Source: Azospirillum cavernae (GTDB lineage: Bacteria; Pseudomonadota; Alphaproteobacteria; Azospirillales; Azospirillaceae). Taken from it: a stretch of 64,000 nucleotides of DNA. The translations under genes and the position numbers were made by a program. Shown piece by piece: positions 1 through 9,320 of the stretch (position 1 is the stretch's first letter; each line of letters opens with the position of its first letter). The stretch covers positions 885,001 to 949,000 of the forward strand of contig NZ_QYUL01000001.1 in NCBI RefSeq assembly GCF_003590795.1. Reading direction: 5' to 3'. Below the pieces are notes generated by a model. The model worked only from the letters and a program-made list of their open reading frames with translations. It ran no database searches and was not told where the DNA came from.

Positions 1-329
1 ATCTCATTCGCCGCAGCCTGAAACAGATCGTGCCGCTGTCGATGGCCAGCCTGGGCATGCTGGTTCACTACATGGAGAAAAGCGGGATCGAGCCGCCTGA
101 CGGTTTGGCCGTTCACCGGCTGCCCAAGGAACAGACCGCTTTCGTGCTGGACGAGTCCGGCTTGATCCGCCTGAACGTCGATCCGATCACGAGCTTCGCC
201 AAGCCCGGCGAGCGCTATTACACCGGCTGCCCGGCCTTCTACACCACCGGCCTCATCAAGCTGTATCTCGACATCGTCGGCGGGCTGGCGACGGATTACA
301 ACGCGTACCAACGCTTGCAGGAGGCTTGA
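1..329 (+). CDS. Unrecognised protein, 3' end only; paralogue of next gene
   Basis: The open frame runs in from the left edge (codons from base 3) and ends with TGA at 327-329, so only about 108 C-terminal residues are visible. A GTG at base 30 could be read as a start, but the frame continues upstream with residues matching the neighbour (RRSLKQIVPLSM here, RRSLKQILPLSM there), so the gene is truncated by the window. It shares with the next gene a GERxYTGCPAFY motif, a GLIxLY segment and the ending YQRLQ. The two look like tandem duplicates. No signal peptide or membrane segment is visible in this part. I do not recognise the family and assign no function. Confidence 0.75.
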   Translation, partial: LIRRSLKQIVPLSMASLGMLVHYMEKSGIEPPDGLAVHRLPKEQTAFVLDESGLIRLNVDPITSFAKPGERYYTGCPAFYTTGLIKLYLDIVGGLATDYNAYQRLQEA

Positions 330-334
330 GATCC

Positions 335-1345
335 ATGGCGCGCGCCAATGATTTCGCCCTGACCTATCTGGCTGCCCACGAGGCGGCGGGCATGACCCGC
401 GTCAATCTGGCGCCGATCCTTCACCGCATCGCCGAAGATCCGAACTATCTGTTCGGCCAGGAGTTGCAACAGCTTGGCGGGCAATGCCCGGTCCATGGCG
501 ACACCCGCAAGGAGGATTACGAGAAGGTCGTCATCAACACGCTGCTGGCTCTGCTCTATGGCGACTTGCGCGCGCACATCACGAATCGGCTGCCGTTGGG
601 CGAGGATGGGCACATCATCCTCGCCAACCCGCCGGATTCACCGCATGGGCTTGACGTCGCCGATCCCGCCGGGTTGGACGCCGCCGATCCCGACCGCATG
701 GTCGGCTTTCTGCGCGACGCCATCTGTCATCTGCTGGACGCCATCATCAACGAATGGACGATCAAGGTGATGGTGGAAGAGGATCGTTGCCGCACCGAAG
801 GGACGATCACCGAACTGGCCGCCGCCTGTTTCGTGCTGTCGCAGGCGCTGCAAAGCTCGGTTCTGCATTCGCCATCGGGTTACGACATGATGTCGATCAC
901 CAAAACCGGCAGCCACACCGCGTTGCATGTTTGCTGGAATCTGGTCGAATCGGCCCCTCTGCTGCGGCCCGACCTGGACGCCGCCGCCTATGACGATCTC
1001 GCCCGCCGCAGCCTGAAACAGATCCTGCCCTTGTCGATGGGCAGCCTGGGCATGCTCTGCCAGTTCATGGCGGCGGGACGGATCGAGGCGGACGACCATC
1101 AGGCGATTCACCCGCTGCGCGCCGACCAATTGGCCTTCGTCTATGACGAAGAGCAGGACGTCATCCTGCTGAACGCGACGCTGATCGAGCCGACGGCGAT
1201 GGCGGGGGAGCGCCATTACACCGGCTGCCCGGCCTTTTACGCCAACGGCCTCATCAACCTCTATATGGAAATCGTGCTGGCGCTGGCCGCCCGCTATGGG
1301 ATCTATCAGCGTTTGCAGGGCAAGGGCGCTGGCCTGACCGCTTGA
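335..1345 (+). CDS. Unrecognised protein, tandem paralogue of upstream partial gene
   Basis: This is a 336-residue protein. The ATG at 335 is chosen over an in-frame TTG at 326 because an AGGAGG stands about 10 bases upstream, overlapping the end of the previous gene. The gene starts 5 bases after that gene's stop, so the pair is probably co-transcribed. The protein looks soluble and largely helical. Possible functional residues are a CPVHG near residue 50 and the YTGCPAFY motif near residue 300, the latter shared with the upstream paralogue. A D/P-rich segment lies near residue 110. I do not recognise the family. The conserved Cys-Pro motifs could bind a metal or cofactor, but that is only a guess. 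Confidence 0.8.
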   Translation: MARANDFALTYLAAHEAAGMTRVNLAPILHRIAEDPNYLFGQELQQLGGQCPVHGDTRKEDYEKVVINTLLALLYGDLRAHITNRLPLGEDGHIILANPPDSPHGLDVADPAGLDAADPDRMVGFLRDAICHLLDAIINEWTIKVMVEEDRCRTEGTITELAAACFVLSQALQSSVLHSPSGYDMMSITKTGSHTALHVCWNLVESAPLLRPDLDAAAYDDLARRSLKQILPLSMGSLGMLCQFMAAGRIEADDHQAIHPLRADQLAFVYDEEQDVILLNATLIEPTAMAGERHYTGCPAFYANGLINLYMEIVLALAARYGIYQRLQGKGAGLTA

Positions 1346-1378
1346 CGTGGGCCGTTCCACCCCTATGTTGGCGCGCGT

Positions 1379-2122
1379 ATGAAGTTGGAAGGGTTCCCGT
1401 TGGCCAACAAGAAATGGTTCCTGCGCCGCATCACCACGGCGCTTGCGGATGGCATCAAGCAGGGGCGTGGCCGCATGGCGACTCCCTGGCAGCGGGCGCT
1501 TGGCCATTTTGAAAGTGTGTTCATCGACCACGCCTGTTTCCGGCTGATCTATTCCAACACGCACCGCATCTCCCCCAACATGTTCCGGGCGAGCCAGCCC
1601 TCGCCCTCGCACATCGCGGCGGCGGCGCGCAACGGCGTGCGAACCATCTTGAACCTGCGCGGCGGGCGCGACTGCGCGTCTTACATTTTGGAGGCGGAAG
1701 CCTGCCGGGCGCATGGGGTCGAACTGGTCGATTTCCCCGTCAACTCCCGCGACATGCCGAAAAAGGAAACGCTGCTGAAGGCGCGCGACCTGTTCGCCAC
1801 CATGCAATATCCGGCTTTGATGCATTGCAAGTCAGGGGCGGATCGCGCCGGTTTCATGGCGGCGCTCTTCATGTTCATCCACGAACAACAGGCGCTGCCC
1901 GACGCCACCAAGCAATTGTCGTGGAAATACGGCCATTTCAAGCAGGCCAAGACCGGCATCCTCGATTATTTCTTTGACCTCTACGGCGCCTACAACGACA
2001 AGCGCCCCACCCCCTTTTGGGAGTGGGTCGAGCGCGTCTATGACCCGGTGGAGGCCAAGGCCAGCTTCCGGTCCCGCGAATGGGCCGACGCCGTGGTGGA
2101 TCGGGTGCTGGGGCGGGAGTAA
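1379..2122 (+). CDS. Tyrosine / dual-specificity phosphatase-like protein
   Basis: This 247-residue protein has the Cys-based phosphatase signature HCKSGADR, with nucleophile Cys150 and phosphate-binding Arg156 (CX5R). Upstream of the loop, the stretch NGVRTILNLRGGRD around residue 85-98 resembles the start of the phosphatase fold in bacterial and plant-like DSPs. Family members remove phosphate from protein tyrosine/serine, phosphoinositides or other small phosphorylated molecules; the substrate cannot be read from sequence. It follows the two tandem unknown genes on the same strand after 33 bases and may belong to the same transcript. No signal peptide is clear. The start is the first ATG; an internal Met at residue 38 is possible. 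Confidence 0.8.
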   Translation: MKLEGFPLANKKWFLRRITTALADGIKQGRGRMATPWQRALGHFESVFIDHACFRLIYSNTHRISPNMFRASQPSPSHIAAAARNGVRTILNLRGGRDCASYILEAEACRAHGVELVDFPVNSRDMPKKETLLKARDLFATMQYPALMHCKSGADRAGFMAALFMFIHEQQALPDATKQLSWKYGHFKQAKTGILDYFFDLYGAYNDKRPTPFWEWVERVYDPVEAKASFRSREWADAVVDRVLGRE

Positions 2123-2153
2123 CCCGCCCTCGCCTCTCCCCGTCCCGCTTCCA

Positions 2154-3119
2154 TCACGCCGCCGCCAGCGTCCGCGCCAGCGTGTCGCCATCGACGTTGC
2201 GGCCCGACAGCACGGCGACCGTCCGCCCCGTGCGTCCCAGCCGTCCGGTCAGCAGCGCCGCCACCGCCGCCGCGCCAGCCCCCTCCGCCACCATGCCGAA
2301 GGAGCCATGCAGGGCGCGCATCGCGGCGGCGATCTCGCCTTCCGTCACCTCGACCACGTCGTCAACCAGCGTCGCCACCACCTCTTGCGGCAGCTTGCCA
2401 AGGGCGTGGACGTTGATGCCGTCAGCCAGGGTCAGGCCGCCGCGCTCGCCCAACCGCACGCCGATCACCCGCACCGACGGCTTGATCGCCTTCACCGCCG
2501 CCGCGATCCCGGCCAGCAGCCCGCCGCCGCCGACCGGAACCACCAGCGTTTCCACGTCTGGCCGGTCCGCCAACACCTCAAGCCCAACGGTGCCCTGTCC
2601 GGCGATGACGTCGGGGTCGTCGTAGGGATGAACGAAGGTCAGGCGCCGTTCCGCCGCCAGTTCCAGCGCCTTGCCCTTGGCTTCCCCCACCGTTGCGCCG
2701 TGCAAGACCACCTCGGCCCCCAGATCCGCCGTGCGGTCCACCTTGCAGCGCGGGGCCGTCACCGGCATGACGATGGTGGCCTTCACCCCCAACCGCCGGG
2801 CGTGCAGCGCCACCCCCTGCGCGTGGTTGCCCGCCGACATGGCGACAACGCCGCCCGCCCGTTCCAACGCCGTCAACCGCAGCAGACGATTCAGCGCCCC
2901 GCGCTCTTTGAAGGCCCCGGTCGCTTGGAAGGTTTCCGCCTTCAGCCACAAATCCCGCCCCAGCGCCGGGGCGTGCAGAAGCGGCGTGCGGACGATGTGG
3001 CCATGCAAACGCTCCGCCGCGTTGGTGACGGCGCTCAGCGGCAACCAAGCGGGAAGACGGTCTTCGGAGGAGGCGCAGACGGACAGCGTGCGCGCGGCAT
3101 CGAGATGCGCGGTGTGCAT
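2154..3119 (-). CDS. PLP-dependent threonine/serine dehydratase
   Basis: This is a 321-residue fold-type II PLP enzyme that deaminates threonine (or serine) to 2-oxobutyrate (or pyruvate) plus ammonia. The Schiff-base lysine lies in GAFKERGAL (Lys71), substrate and PLP contacts in SAGNHAQG, and the phosphate-binding glycine loop in GGGGLLAG. The protein ends after the catalytic domain, with no C-terminal ACT-like regulatory domain. It is therefore closer to the short catabolic or serine-racemase-like type than to the long biosynthetic IlvA, and racemase activity cannot be excluded. It is convergent with the phosphatase gene. The start ATG is followed by a variable 30-residue lead. Confidence 0.88.
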   Translation of the reverse strand: MHTAHLDAARTLSVCASSEDRLPAWLPLSAVTNAAERLHGHIVRTPLLHAPALGRDLWLKAETFQATGAFKERGALNRLLRLTALERAGGVVAMSAGNHAQGVALHARRLGVKATIVMPVTAPRCKVDRTADLGAEVVLHGATVGEAKGKALELAAERRLTFVHPYDDPDVIAGQGTVGLEVLADRPDVETLVVPVGGGGLLAGIAAAVKAIKPSVRVIGVRLGERGGLTLADGINVHALGKLPQEVVATLVDDVVEVTEGEIAAAMRALHGSFGMVAEGAGAAAVAALLTGRLGRTGRTVAVLSGRNVDGDTLARTLAAA

Positions 3120-3516
3120 CGGAAAAATCCTTGGGAGCGGAATGACGTGGGGGTGTCGGGCGTAACCCGGATCGCCTCAGCGAACCGGGGGAGTAATTCG
3201 CGCCAAGCCACGCATTCGCTCGCCAAGCGCAGTCCCGCAGCGCGGAACCGTGATCGGACGACGAACAACAGACAGAGAAGAAACTGGATTGAGGGTTCCA
3301 GCGACCGCATCGTGCAGCGTCACGCCACACACTCCACACAATCATCAAACACGAAGACGGCAACTCACCGACGCTGTTAGAGCGTCGGGCCGGTAATTCG
3401 CATTCGCATGGTGTGGGCGTACTTCATGATCTTTGCTTACCCGTTGCGGCGGCGGTCCGTCAACCCATCATCCGCCGCCGCAACCAATTTTCTGTCGGCG
3501 CGATGATCGAAAAAGA
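3120..3516. other. 397-bp gap without a supported gene
   Basis: Upstream of the dehydratase gene and downstream of moxR, both on minus. Short open frames here lack a ribosome site or coding bias. A small stem (8 bp, loop GTTAG) lies at 3368-3388 with no T-run, so it is not a convincing terminator. The dehydratase promoter should lie here, but no clear -35/-10 pair was found. Confidence 0.5.
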
Positions 3517-4362
3517 TCAACGGCCCTCGCGCTTGGCCAGAAAGGCCAAGCGTTCCAGGGTGTGAACGTCCTGTTCATTCTTCAGCAAGGCCCCGCACAG
3601 CGGCGGAATCAGCTTGCGCGCGTCCTTCACCCGCAAGGTTTCCGGGTCGATGTCCTCGATCATCAGCAGCTTGATCCAATCGAGCAGTTCCGACGTCGAG
3701 GGCTTTTTCTTCAGCCCCGGCACGTCGCGCAGATCATAGAACAGGTTCAGCGCCTCGCGCAGCAAGGCCGCTTTCAGGCCGGGATAATGGACCTCGACGA
3801 TCTGTTCCATCGTCGCCCGGTCAGGAAAGCGGATGTAGTGGAAGAAGCAGCGGCGCAGGAAGGCGTCCGGCAACTCCTTTTCATTGTTCGACGTGATGAT
3901 GACGATGGGCCGCTTGGCCGCCTTGATGGTCTGGCGGGTCTCGTAGACGTGGAACTCCATGCGGTCGAGTTCGAGCAGAAGATCGTTGGGAAACTCGATG
4001 TCGGCCTTGTCGATTTCGTCGATCAGCAGCACCGGCGGGGTCGGCGCGTCGAACGCCTCCCACAGCTTGCCGCGCACGATGTAGTTGCCGATGTCGTGAA
4101 CCTTGGCCTCGCCAAGCTGGCTGTCGCGCAGACGGCTGACCGCGTCATATTCGTACAGCCCCTGCTGCGCCTTGGTGGTGGATTTGACGTGCCAGGACAG
4201 CAGCGGCTTGTTCAACGCGCGGGCGATCTCCACCGCCAGCACGGTCTTGCCGGTGCCGGGTTCGCCCTTCACCAACAGCGGACGTTCCAGCGTGATCGCC
4301 GCGTTGACGGCCACCATCAGATCCTCGGTGGCGACGTAGCTGTCGGTTCCGGTGAAGCGCAT
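3517..4362 (-). CDS. MoxR-family AAA+ ATPase
   Basis: This 281-residue AAA+ ATPase has Walker A GEPGTGKT around residue 33-40, Walker B VLLIDEIDKAD, a sensor-1 region IITSNNEKELPDAF, and the following RRCFF with the Arg finger. MoxR proteins are chaperone-like ATPases that insert metals or cofactors, or mature partner complexes, usually with a VWA-domain protein encoded next door. No VWA gene is visible on either side, which is unusual. The ATG at 4362 is chosen because AAGAGGG lies 6-7 bases upstream; a TTG at 4380 would add six residues. It is divergent from the chemotaxis receptor gene. Confidence 0.9.
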   Translation of the reverse strand: MRFTGTDSYVATEDLMVAVNAAITLERPLLVKGEPGTGKTVLAVEIARALNKPLLSWHVKSTTKAQQGLYEYDAVSRLRDSQLGEAKVHDIGNYIVRGKLWEAFDAPTPPVLLIDEIDKADIEFPNDLLLELDRMEFHVYETRQTIKAAKRPIVIITSNNEKELPDAFLRRCFFHYIRFPDRATMEQIVEVHYPGLKAALLREALNLFYDLRDVPGLKKKPSTSELLDWIKLLMIEDIDPETLRVKDARKLIPPLCGALLKNEQDVHTLERLAFLAKREGR

Positions 4363-4517
4363 CGATGCCCTCTTGATCAAAATCCGCGCCCATAGTTGAG
4401 GTTTCGCGTTCCTCTGGCAAGTGCGCGCGCGTGGCGCAGGGCGGCAAAATTGGTTGGTACGCTGTTTGCTTTAGGTGCTGTCAAACCACGTTCTGTGGCG
4501 ATAAGGAGACAATCGAC

Positions 4518-5999
4518 ATGTTTGCAGCCTTCGCCCGGATGTCCCAATCCCCCGATTCGTTTGGCGCAGGGTCCTATGCCCTGATCGATCAAGTGCCGAC
4601 CGCGATCATGCTGTGCGACATCAAGAGCTTCGACATCATCCACGCCAACCCAAAATCCATGGAGATGCTGCGCTCCATCGGTCATCTGTTGAAGCTGTCC
4701 GCCGATGATGTGATCGGGTCCAGCATCGACGTGTTTCATCGCAATCCAGAACATCAACGGCGTCTGCTGGCCGACCCGGCCAATCTGCCAATCAACACCC
4801 GCATCCATCTGGGCGACGAGGTTCTCGATCTGCACGTCACGGCGGTGTACGAGAAGGGACGCTACACGGCGGCGATGCTGATCTGGAACGTCGTCACCGA
4901 CGCGGTGCAGGCCAACGAACGCAACGCCCGCCTGCTGCGCATGCTGGACGAGATGCCGACCGCCGTCATGGTCTGCGACCCGAACGATGATTTCCGCATC
5001 ACCTACATCAACGAAACCAGTCGGAAGACGTTGAAACCGCTGGAACAGCATCTTCCGATCACGCTCGACAAAATGGTTGGGCAATCCATTGATATTTTTC
5101 ACAAAAACCCACACCACCAACGGCGTGTGATCTCTGACCCCAGTCAGCTTCCCTGCAACGCCATCATCCGGTTGGGGCCGGAGGTTTTGAAGCTGCGGGT
5201 CTCGGCGATTCATGACGATCAAGGGCGGTATCAGGCCGCGATGCTGTCCTGGTCGGTGGTGACGGCGAGCCATCGCATGGCCGAGAATGTCACCGAAATC
5301 GTCGGCACCATGGCGGGCGCCGCCGAACGGATGACCGCCGCCGCCGAAGAGTTGGTGAGCGCCGGGGGCGTCGCCAGCGAGCAGGCCACCAGCGCGTCGT
5401 CCGCCATCGAGGAGATCAGAGCGTCGGTCAGCGAGATCACCCAGCAGATGGCCAACGTCTCCGCCATGGCGATCAACGCGGTGAAGGAGGCCGAGGAGTC
5501 CGATCAGTTGGTTTTAACTCTGTCACAAAGCGCACAGGCAATTGGTCAGATTGTCCAAATCATCGCGTCGATAGCGGGGCAAACCAATCTTTTGGCGCTG
5601 AACGCCACCATTGAAGCCGCCCGCGCGGGAGAAGCCGGAAAGGGATTCGCCGTGGTCGCCAGCGAGGTGAAGAGTTTGGCCAGCCAAACCGCGAAGGCGA
5701 CCGACGACATCGCCACGCGGGTGAAGGAAATCCAACAGGCGGCAAACGGCACCATCACCGCCTTTGACCGCATCGGGGCGGCGATTCGCAACGTTCAGGA
5801 CATTGCCCAAAGCGTCACCGCGTCGATGGAGTTCCAAGAGGCGGCGACGCAAGAGGTTTCGCGCAGCATAGTCGGCGTCAGCGACGCCACGCAGAACACC
5901 GACCGGGCGGCAAGGTCGGTGCATGACATCGCCAGCACCGTGTCCAACCTGTCGGACACCTTGAAGGCGGAGCTTCAGAACTTCATCAAATCGACCTGA
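4518..5999 (+). CDS. Soluble double-PAS methyl-accepting chemotaxis protein
   Basis: This 493-residue receptor has no hydrophobic segment, so it should be cytoplasmic. Two PAS-like domains are repeated in tandem (about residues 20-140 and 145-265); each starts with a (D/E)xxPTAxMxCD motif and carries FHxNPxHQRR. The C-terminal signalling domain (about 300-490) has the hairpin-tip signature [19 protein letters not shown]. Such proteins report an intracellular cue such as redox, energy or oxygen to CheA/CheW. The ATG at 4518 is chosen because AAGGAG lies 8-14 bases upstream; the frame is open back to 4431 but without a ribosome site. No che genes are nearby. Confidence 0.93.
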   Translation: MFAAFARMSQSPDSFGAGSYALIDQVPTAIMLCDIKSFDIIHANPKSMEMLRSIGHLLKLSADDVIGSSIDVFHRNPEHQRRLLADPANLPINTRIHLGDEVLDLHVTAVYEKGRYTAAMLIWNVVTDAVQANERNARLLRMLDEMPTAVMVCDPNDDFRITYINETSRKTLKPLEQHLPITLDKMVGQSIDIFHKNPHHQRRVISDPSQLPCNAIIRLGPEVLKLRVSAIHDDQGRYQAAMLSWSVVTASHRMAENVTEIVGTMAGAAERMTAAAEELVSAGGVASEQATSASSAIEEIRASVSEITQQMANVSAMAINAVKEAEESDQLVLTLSQSAQAIGQIVQIIASIAGQTNLLALNATIEAARAGEAGKGFAVVASEVKSLASQTAKATDDIATRVKEIQQAANGTITAFDRIGAAIRNVQDIAQSVTASMEFQEAATQEVSRSIVGVSDATQNTDRAARSVHDIASTVSNLSDTLKAELQNFIKST

Positions 6000-6023
6000 A
6001 ACATCCGCCGCCGCTGTTCACCG

Positions 6024-6356
6024 TCAATCGACGATGAACAGCGTCGCGCCCGTTTCGGTGGAGGAGCGGTGCGCGGCGTCGCCAAAATCCGACACCTGAT
6101 AGCTCATCCCGGCTTTCAGGGTGAAGCGGCGGCCATCCTTCAATTCCGTCACCAGTTCGCCGCTCATCACGAACAGCACATGGCCCCGGTCGCACCAGTG
6201 ATCGGCCAGATAGCCCGGCGTGTATTCGACCAGCCGCACCCGCAGGACGCCCGCGCTGAAGGTCCGCCACAGCGCCATTCCGGTTTCGCCGGGATGCTCG
6301 GTGACGGCGACGCGGCTCCAGTCGGTGACGGTGAAGGGCAGAGTCGGCAGCTTCAT
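6024..6356 (-). CDS. Small cupin-fold protein (DHCW-motif type)
   Basis: This is a 110-residue single-domain cupin. The DHWCDRGHVLFVMSGE stretch gives the clustered His/Cys/Glu metal ligands typical of the DHCW-motif cupin subfamily, and a GATLFIVD strand closes the barrel. Function is unknown for this subfamily; metal binding is likely. The ATG at 6356 follows AAGGACG. The gene lies on minus after the alaS terminator, so it needs its own promoter in the 50 bases between the two. It is convergent with the chemotaxis receptor gene. Confidence 0.8.
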   Translation of the reverse strand: MKLPTLPFTVTDWSRVAVTEHPGETGMALWRTFSAGVLRVRLVEYTPGYLADHWCDRGHVLFVMSGELVTELKDGRRFTLKAGMSYQVSDFGDAAHRSSTETGATLFIVD

Positions 6357-6402
6357 CGGTCGGCGTCCTTGAAAGGGGGATACAATCGGGCCGGGCAAGA
6401 AA

Positions 6403-6427
6403 AAGGCCCGCCGGTTGGGCGGGCCTT
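6403..6427 (-). terminator. Rho-independent terminator of alaS
   Basis: A perfect 10-bp GC-rich stem (6403-6412 with 6418-6427) has a 5-base loop and, on the minus strand, is followed by TTTTCTT. It sits just past the alaS stop. Confidence 0.88.
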
Positions 6428-6445
6428 CTCAAAACAAGGTGAGGA

Positions 6446-9127
6446 TCAGGACGCGCGCTTGGCCGTGATCGCCTGTTCAATCGCGGCGATGGCCGCCGGA
6501 GCGAGCGCCACGTCCGGGCCGCCAGCCTGCGCCATGTCCGGGCGACCGCCGCCGCCCTTGCCGCCCAGCGCTTCAGCGGCGACGCGGACCAGATCGACCG
6601 CGCTCAAACCGCTGGTCAGATCGTCGGTGACGCCGATGACGATGGAGGCCTTGCCCTCGTTCCCGGCGATCAGCACGACGACGCCGGAACCGATCTGCGC
6701 CTTCAGCGCGTCGGCCATTGGCTTCAGATCCTTGGCGGGCAGACCATCAAGGACGCGGGCGGCGAATTTCACCCCCGCCACGTCCTTGGCCTCGCCAGCC
6801 CCATCATTCTTCGCGCCGCCGCCCGCTGAACCGCTGAGCGCGACCTGACGGCGCAGGTCGGTCAATTCACGTTCCATCTTGCGGCGTTCATCGACCAGCA
6901 CGGCGACGCGGGACGGGACCTCGTCGGGCTTCACCCTCAAGGTGGAGGCCGCTTCCGTCAGCCAATGGTCGCGTTCGGTCAGCCACGCCTTGGCCCCGGC
7001 CCCGGTCAGCGCCTCGATGCGGCGGACGCCAGCGGCGACCGCGCTCTCCGACACGATCTTGAAGACGCCGATGTCGCCGGTGCGCCGCACATGAGTGCCG
7101 CCGCACAGCTCAATGGAGTAAGCGCGGTCGGCGGAACCATGGGCGCCGCCCATCGACACCACGCGGACCTCGTCGCCGTATTTCTCGCCGAACAGCGCCA
7201 TGGCGCCGTCCGCACGCGCCTCGTCCGGGGACATCAGACGGGTGATGACGTCGCTGTTGCCCAGAATGCGGCGGTTGACCTCATCCTCGACCGCCGCGAT
7301 GTCCTCGGCGGTCAGGCCGACCGGCTGGCTGACGTCGAAGCGAAGACGCTCCGGCGCGACCAGCGAGCCTTTTTGCGTGACGTGGTCGCCCAAACGGTTG
7401 CGCAGCGCCTCGTGCAGCAGATGGGTGGCCGAATGGTTGGCGCGGATCGCCGACCGGCGGGCGCTGTCCACCCGCAACTCCACCACATCGCCGACCTTCA
7501 AGCTTCCCTTGGTCACGGCGCCGACATGCGCCCACACCGCGCCCAGCTTCTTCTGGGTGTCCGACACGGTGAATTCGGCGCCGTTGGCGCTGAAGATCAC
7601 GCCGGTGTCGCCCGCCTGACCGCCCGATTCGCCGTAGAACGGCGTCTGGTTGACGACGACGAGGATCTCCTCGCCCGCCGCCGCGCTCTCGACGCGGGCG
7701 TCGCCCTTGATGAGCGCCGTCACCTTGCCTTCGGCGACTTCGGTGTCGTAGCCGAAGAATTCCGTCGCGCCGAGTTCGTCCTTGACCTCGTACCACAGCT
7801 TTTCGGTGCCGACCTCGCCCGACCCGGCCCAGGATTCGCGCGCCTTGCGGCGCTGCTCATCCATCGATGCCTTGAACCCGGCCTCGTCCACCGCGCGGCC
7901 CTGGCTGCGCAGAACGTCCTGCGTCAAATCCAGCGGGAAGCCGTAGGTGTCGTAGAGCTTGAAGGCGACCTCGCCCGCCAGCGGCTGGCTTTCGCCCAGA
8001 CGGCCAACCTCGTCTTCCAACAGGCGCAGGCCACGGTCGAGAGTCTGCTTGAAGCGGGTTTCCTCCAGCTTCAGCGTTTCGACGATGAGCGCGCGGGCGC
8101 GGATCAATTCGGGGTAGGCGTCGCCCATCTGCTGGACCAGCGCCGAGACCAAACGGTGCATCAGCGGCTCGACCGCGCCGATCATGTGGGCGTGGCGCAT
8201 GGCGCGGCGCATGATGCGGCGCAGCACATAGCCCCGGCCCTCGTTCGACGGCAACACGCCGTCGGCGATCAGGAAGGAGGAGGAGCGCAGATGGTCGGCG
8301 ATGACCCGGTGCGACACGGCGTGCGCGCCGTCCGGCGAGGTCTTGGTCGCGTCGGCGGACGCGACGATCAACGCGCGCATCAGGTCGATGTCGTAATTGT
8401 CGTGCTGGCCTTGCAGCACGGCGGCCAGACGCTCCAGCCCCATGCCGGTGTCGATGGACGGCTTGGGCAGCGCCACCAGATTGTCAGGGCCAAGCTGTTC
8501 ATACTGCATGAACACGAGATTCCAGATCTCGATGAAGCGGTCGCCGTCCTGTTCCGGGCTGCCCGGCGGGCCGCCAGCGATCGACGGGCCGTGATCGAAG
8601 AAGATTTCCGAACACGGGCCGCAGGGGCCGGTGTCGCCCATGCGCCAGAAATTGTCGTCGGTCGGAATGCGGATGATGCGGTCGTCCGACAGCCCGGCGA
8701 CCTTGCGCCAGATCCCCGCCGCGTCCTCGTCGCTGCTGTGGACCGTCACCAGCAGCTTGTCGGCGGGCAGGCCATATTCCTTGGTGATGAGGTTCCAGGC
8801 GAACGCGATGGCGTCGTCCTTGAAATAATCGCCGAAGGAGAAGTTCCCCAACATCTCGAAGAAGGTGTGGTGGCGCGCCGTGTAGCCGACATTGTCCAGG
8901 TCGTTGTGCTTGCCGCCCGCGCGCACGCATTTCTGCGAGGTCGTCGCCCGCTTGTACGGCCGCTGCTCCGCCCCGGTGAAGACGTTCTTGAACTGGACCA
9001 TGCCCGCGTTGGTGAACATCAGCGTCGGGTCGTTGCGCGGCACAAGCGGCGACGATTCAACGATCTGGTGGCCCTGTTTGGCGAAATAATCCAGGAACGT
9101 GCGGCGGATGTCGTTGGCGGTCTGCAT
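6446..9127 (-). CDS. alaS: Alanyl-tRNA synthetase
   Basis: This 893-residue class II synthetase charges tRNA-Ala. The N-terminal catalytic core shows [14 protein letters not shown] (motif 1-2 region), [19 protein letters not shown] and the glycine-rich GMGLERL of motif 3. The editing domain carries [11 protein letters not shown] (HxxxH) and the distal CGGTH that complete the zinc/editing site. A C-Ala domain forms the last 130 residues, rich in Gly/Ala. Length is normal for proteobacterial AlaRS (about 875-890). The ATG opens an [15 protein letters not shown] start typical of the family. It is followed by a strong terminator at 6403-6427. Confidence 0.98.
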   Translation of the reverse strand: MQTANDIRRTFLDYFAKQGHQIVESSPLVPRNDPTLMFTNAGMVQFKNVFTGAEQRPYKRATTSQKCVRAGGKHNDLDNVGYTARHHTFFEMLGNFSFGDYFKDDAIAFAWNLITKEYGLPADKLLVTVHSSDEDAAGIWRKVAGLSDDRIIRIPTDDNFWRMGDTGPCGPCSEIFFDHGPSIAGGPPGSPEQDGDRFIEIWNLVFMQYEQLGPDNLVALPKPSIDTGMGLERLAAVLQGQHDNYDIDLMRALIVASADATKTSPDGAHAVSHRVIADHLRSSSFLIADGVLPSNEGRGYVLRRIMRRAMRHAHMIGAVEPLMHRLVSALVQQMGDAYPELIRARALIVETLKLEETRFKQTLDRGLRLLEDEVGRLGESQPLAGEVAFKLYDTYGFPLDLTQDVLRSQGRAVDEAGFKASMDEQRRKARESWAGSGEVGTEKLWYEVKDELGATEFFGYDTEVAEGKVTALIKGDARVESAAAGEEILVVVNQTPFYGESGGQAGDTGVIFSANGAEFTVSDTQKKLGAVWAHVGAVTKGSLKVGDVVELRVDSARRSAIRANHSATHLLHEALRNRLGDHVTQKGSLVAPERLRFDVSQPVGLTAEDIAAVEDEVNRRILGNSDVITRLMSPDEARADGAMALFGEKYGDEVRVVSMGGAHGSADRAYSIELCGGTHVRRTGDIGVFKIVSESAVAAGVRRIEALTGAGAKAWLTERDHWLTEAASTLRVKPDEVPSRVAVLVDERRKMERELTDLRRQVALSGSAGGGAKNDGAGEAKDVAGVKFAARVLDGLPAKDLKPMADALKAQIGSGVVVLIAGNEGKASIVIGVTDDLTSGLSAVDLVRVAAEALGGKGGGGRPDMAQAGGPDVALAPAAIAAIEQAITAKRAS

Positions 9128-9246
9128 AGGACGGTCGTGGCTCCGAATAGGCGAGGCGGCCAGTTTTCAGCCGGACCCTGCTTTTAGCGCGAGTTTGACC
9201 ACCTGTCCACACAACGACCGATTCTTGTCCCTGAAACACCCGTGTA

Positions 9247-9287
9247 AAAACGACAAGGCACGGCGTTGCGCCGTGCCTTGTCGTTTT
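9247..9287 (-). terminator. Long perfect hairpin terminator after tatC
   Basis: A perfect 19-bp stem (9247-9265 with 9269-9287) has a 3-base TTG loop. The stem ends in AAAA/TTTT, so it can work in both directions. It lies between the tatC stop and the alaS start and should close the dgt-to-tatC operon on minus. Confidence 0.88.
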
Positions 9288-9320
9288 CGTGCGGGAATAC
9301 GCCGCTAAACTCGGCGCTCG

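Noticed and set aside
6965-9187. A 740-codon plus-strand open frame opposite alaS
   Set aside because: Antisense of a fully conserved AlaRS.
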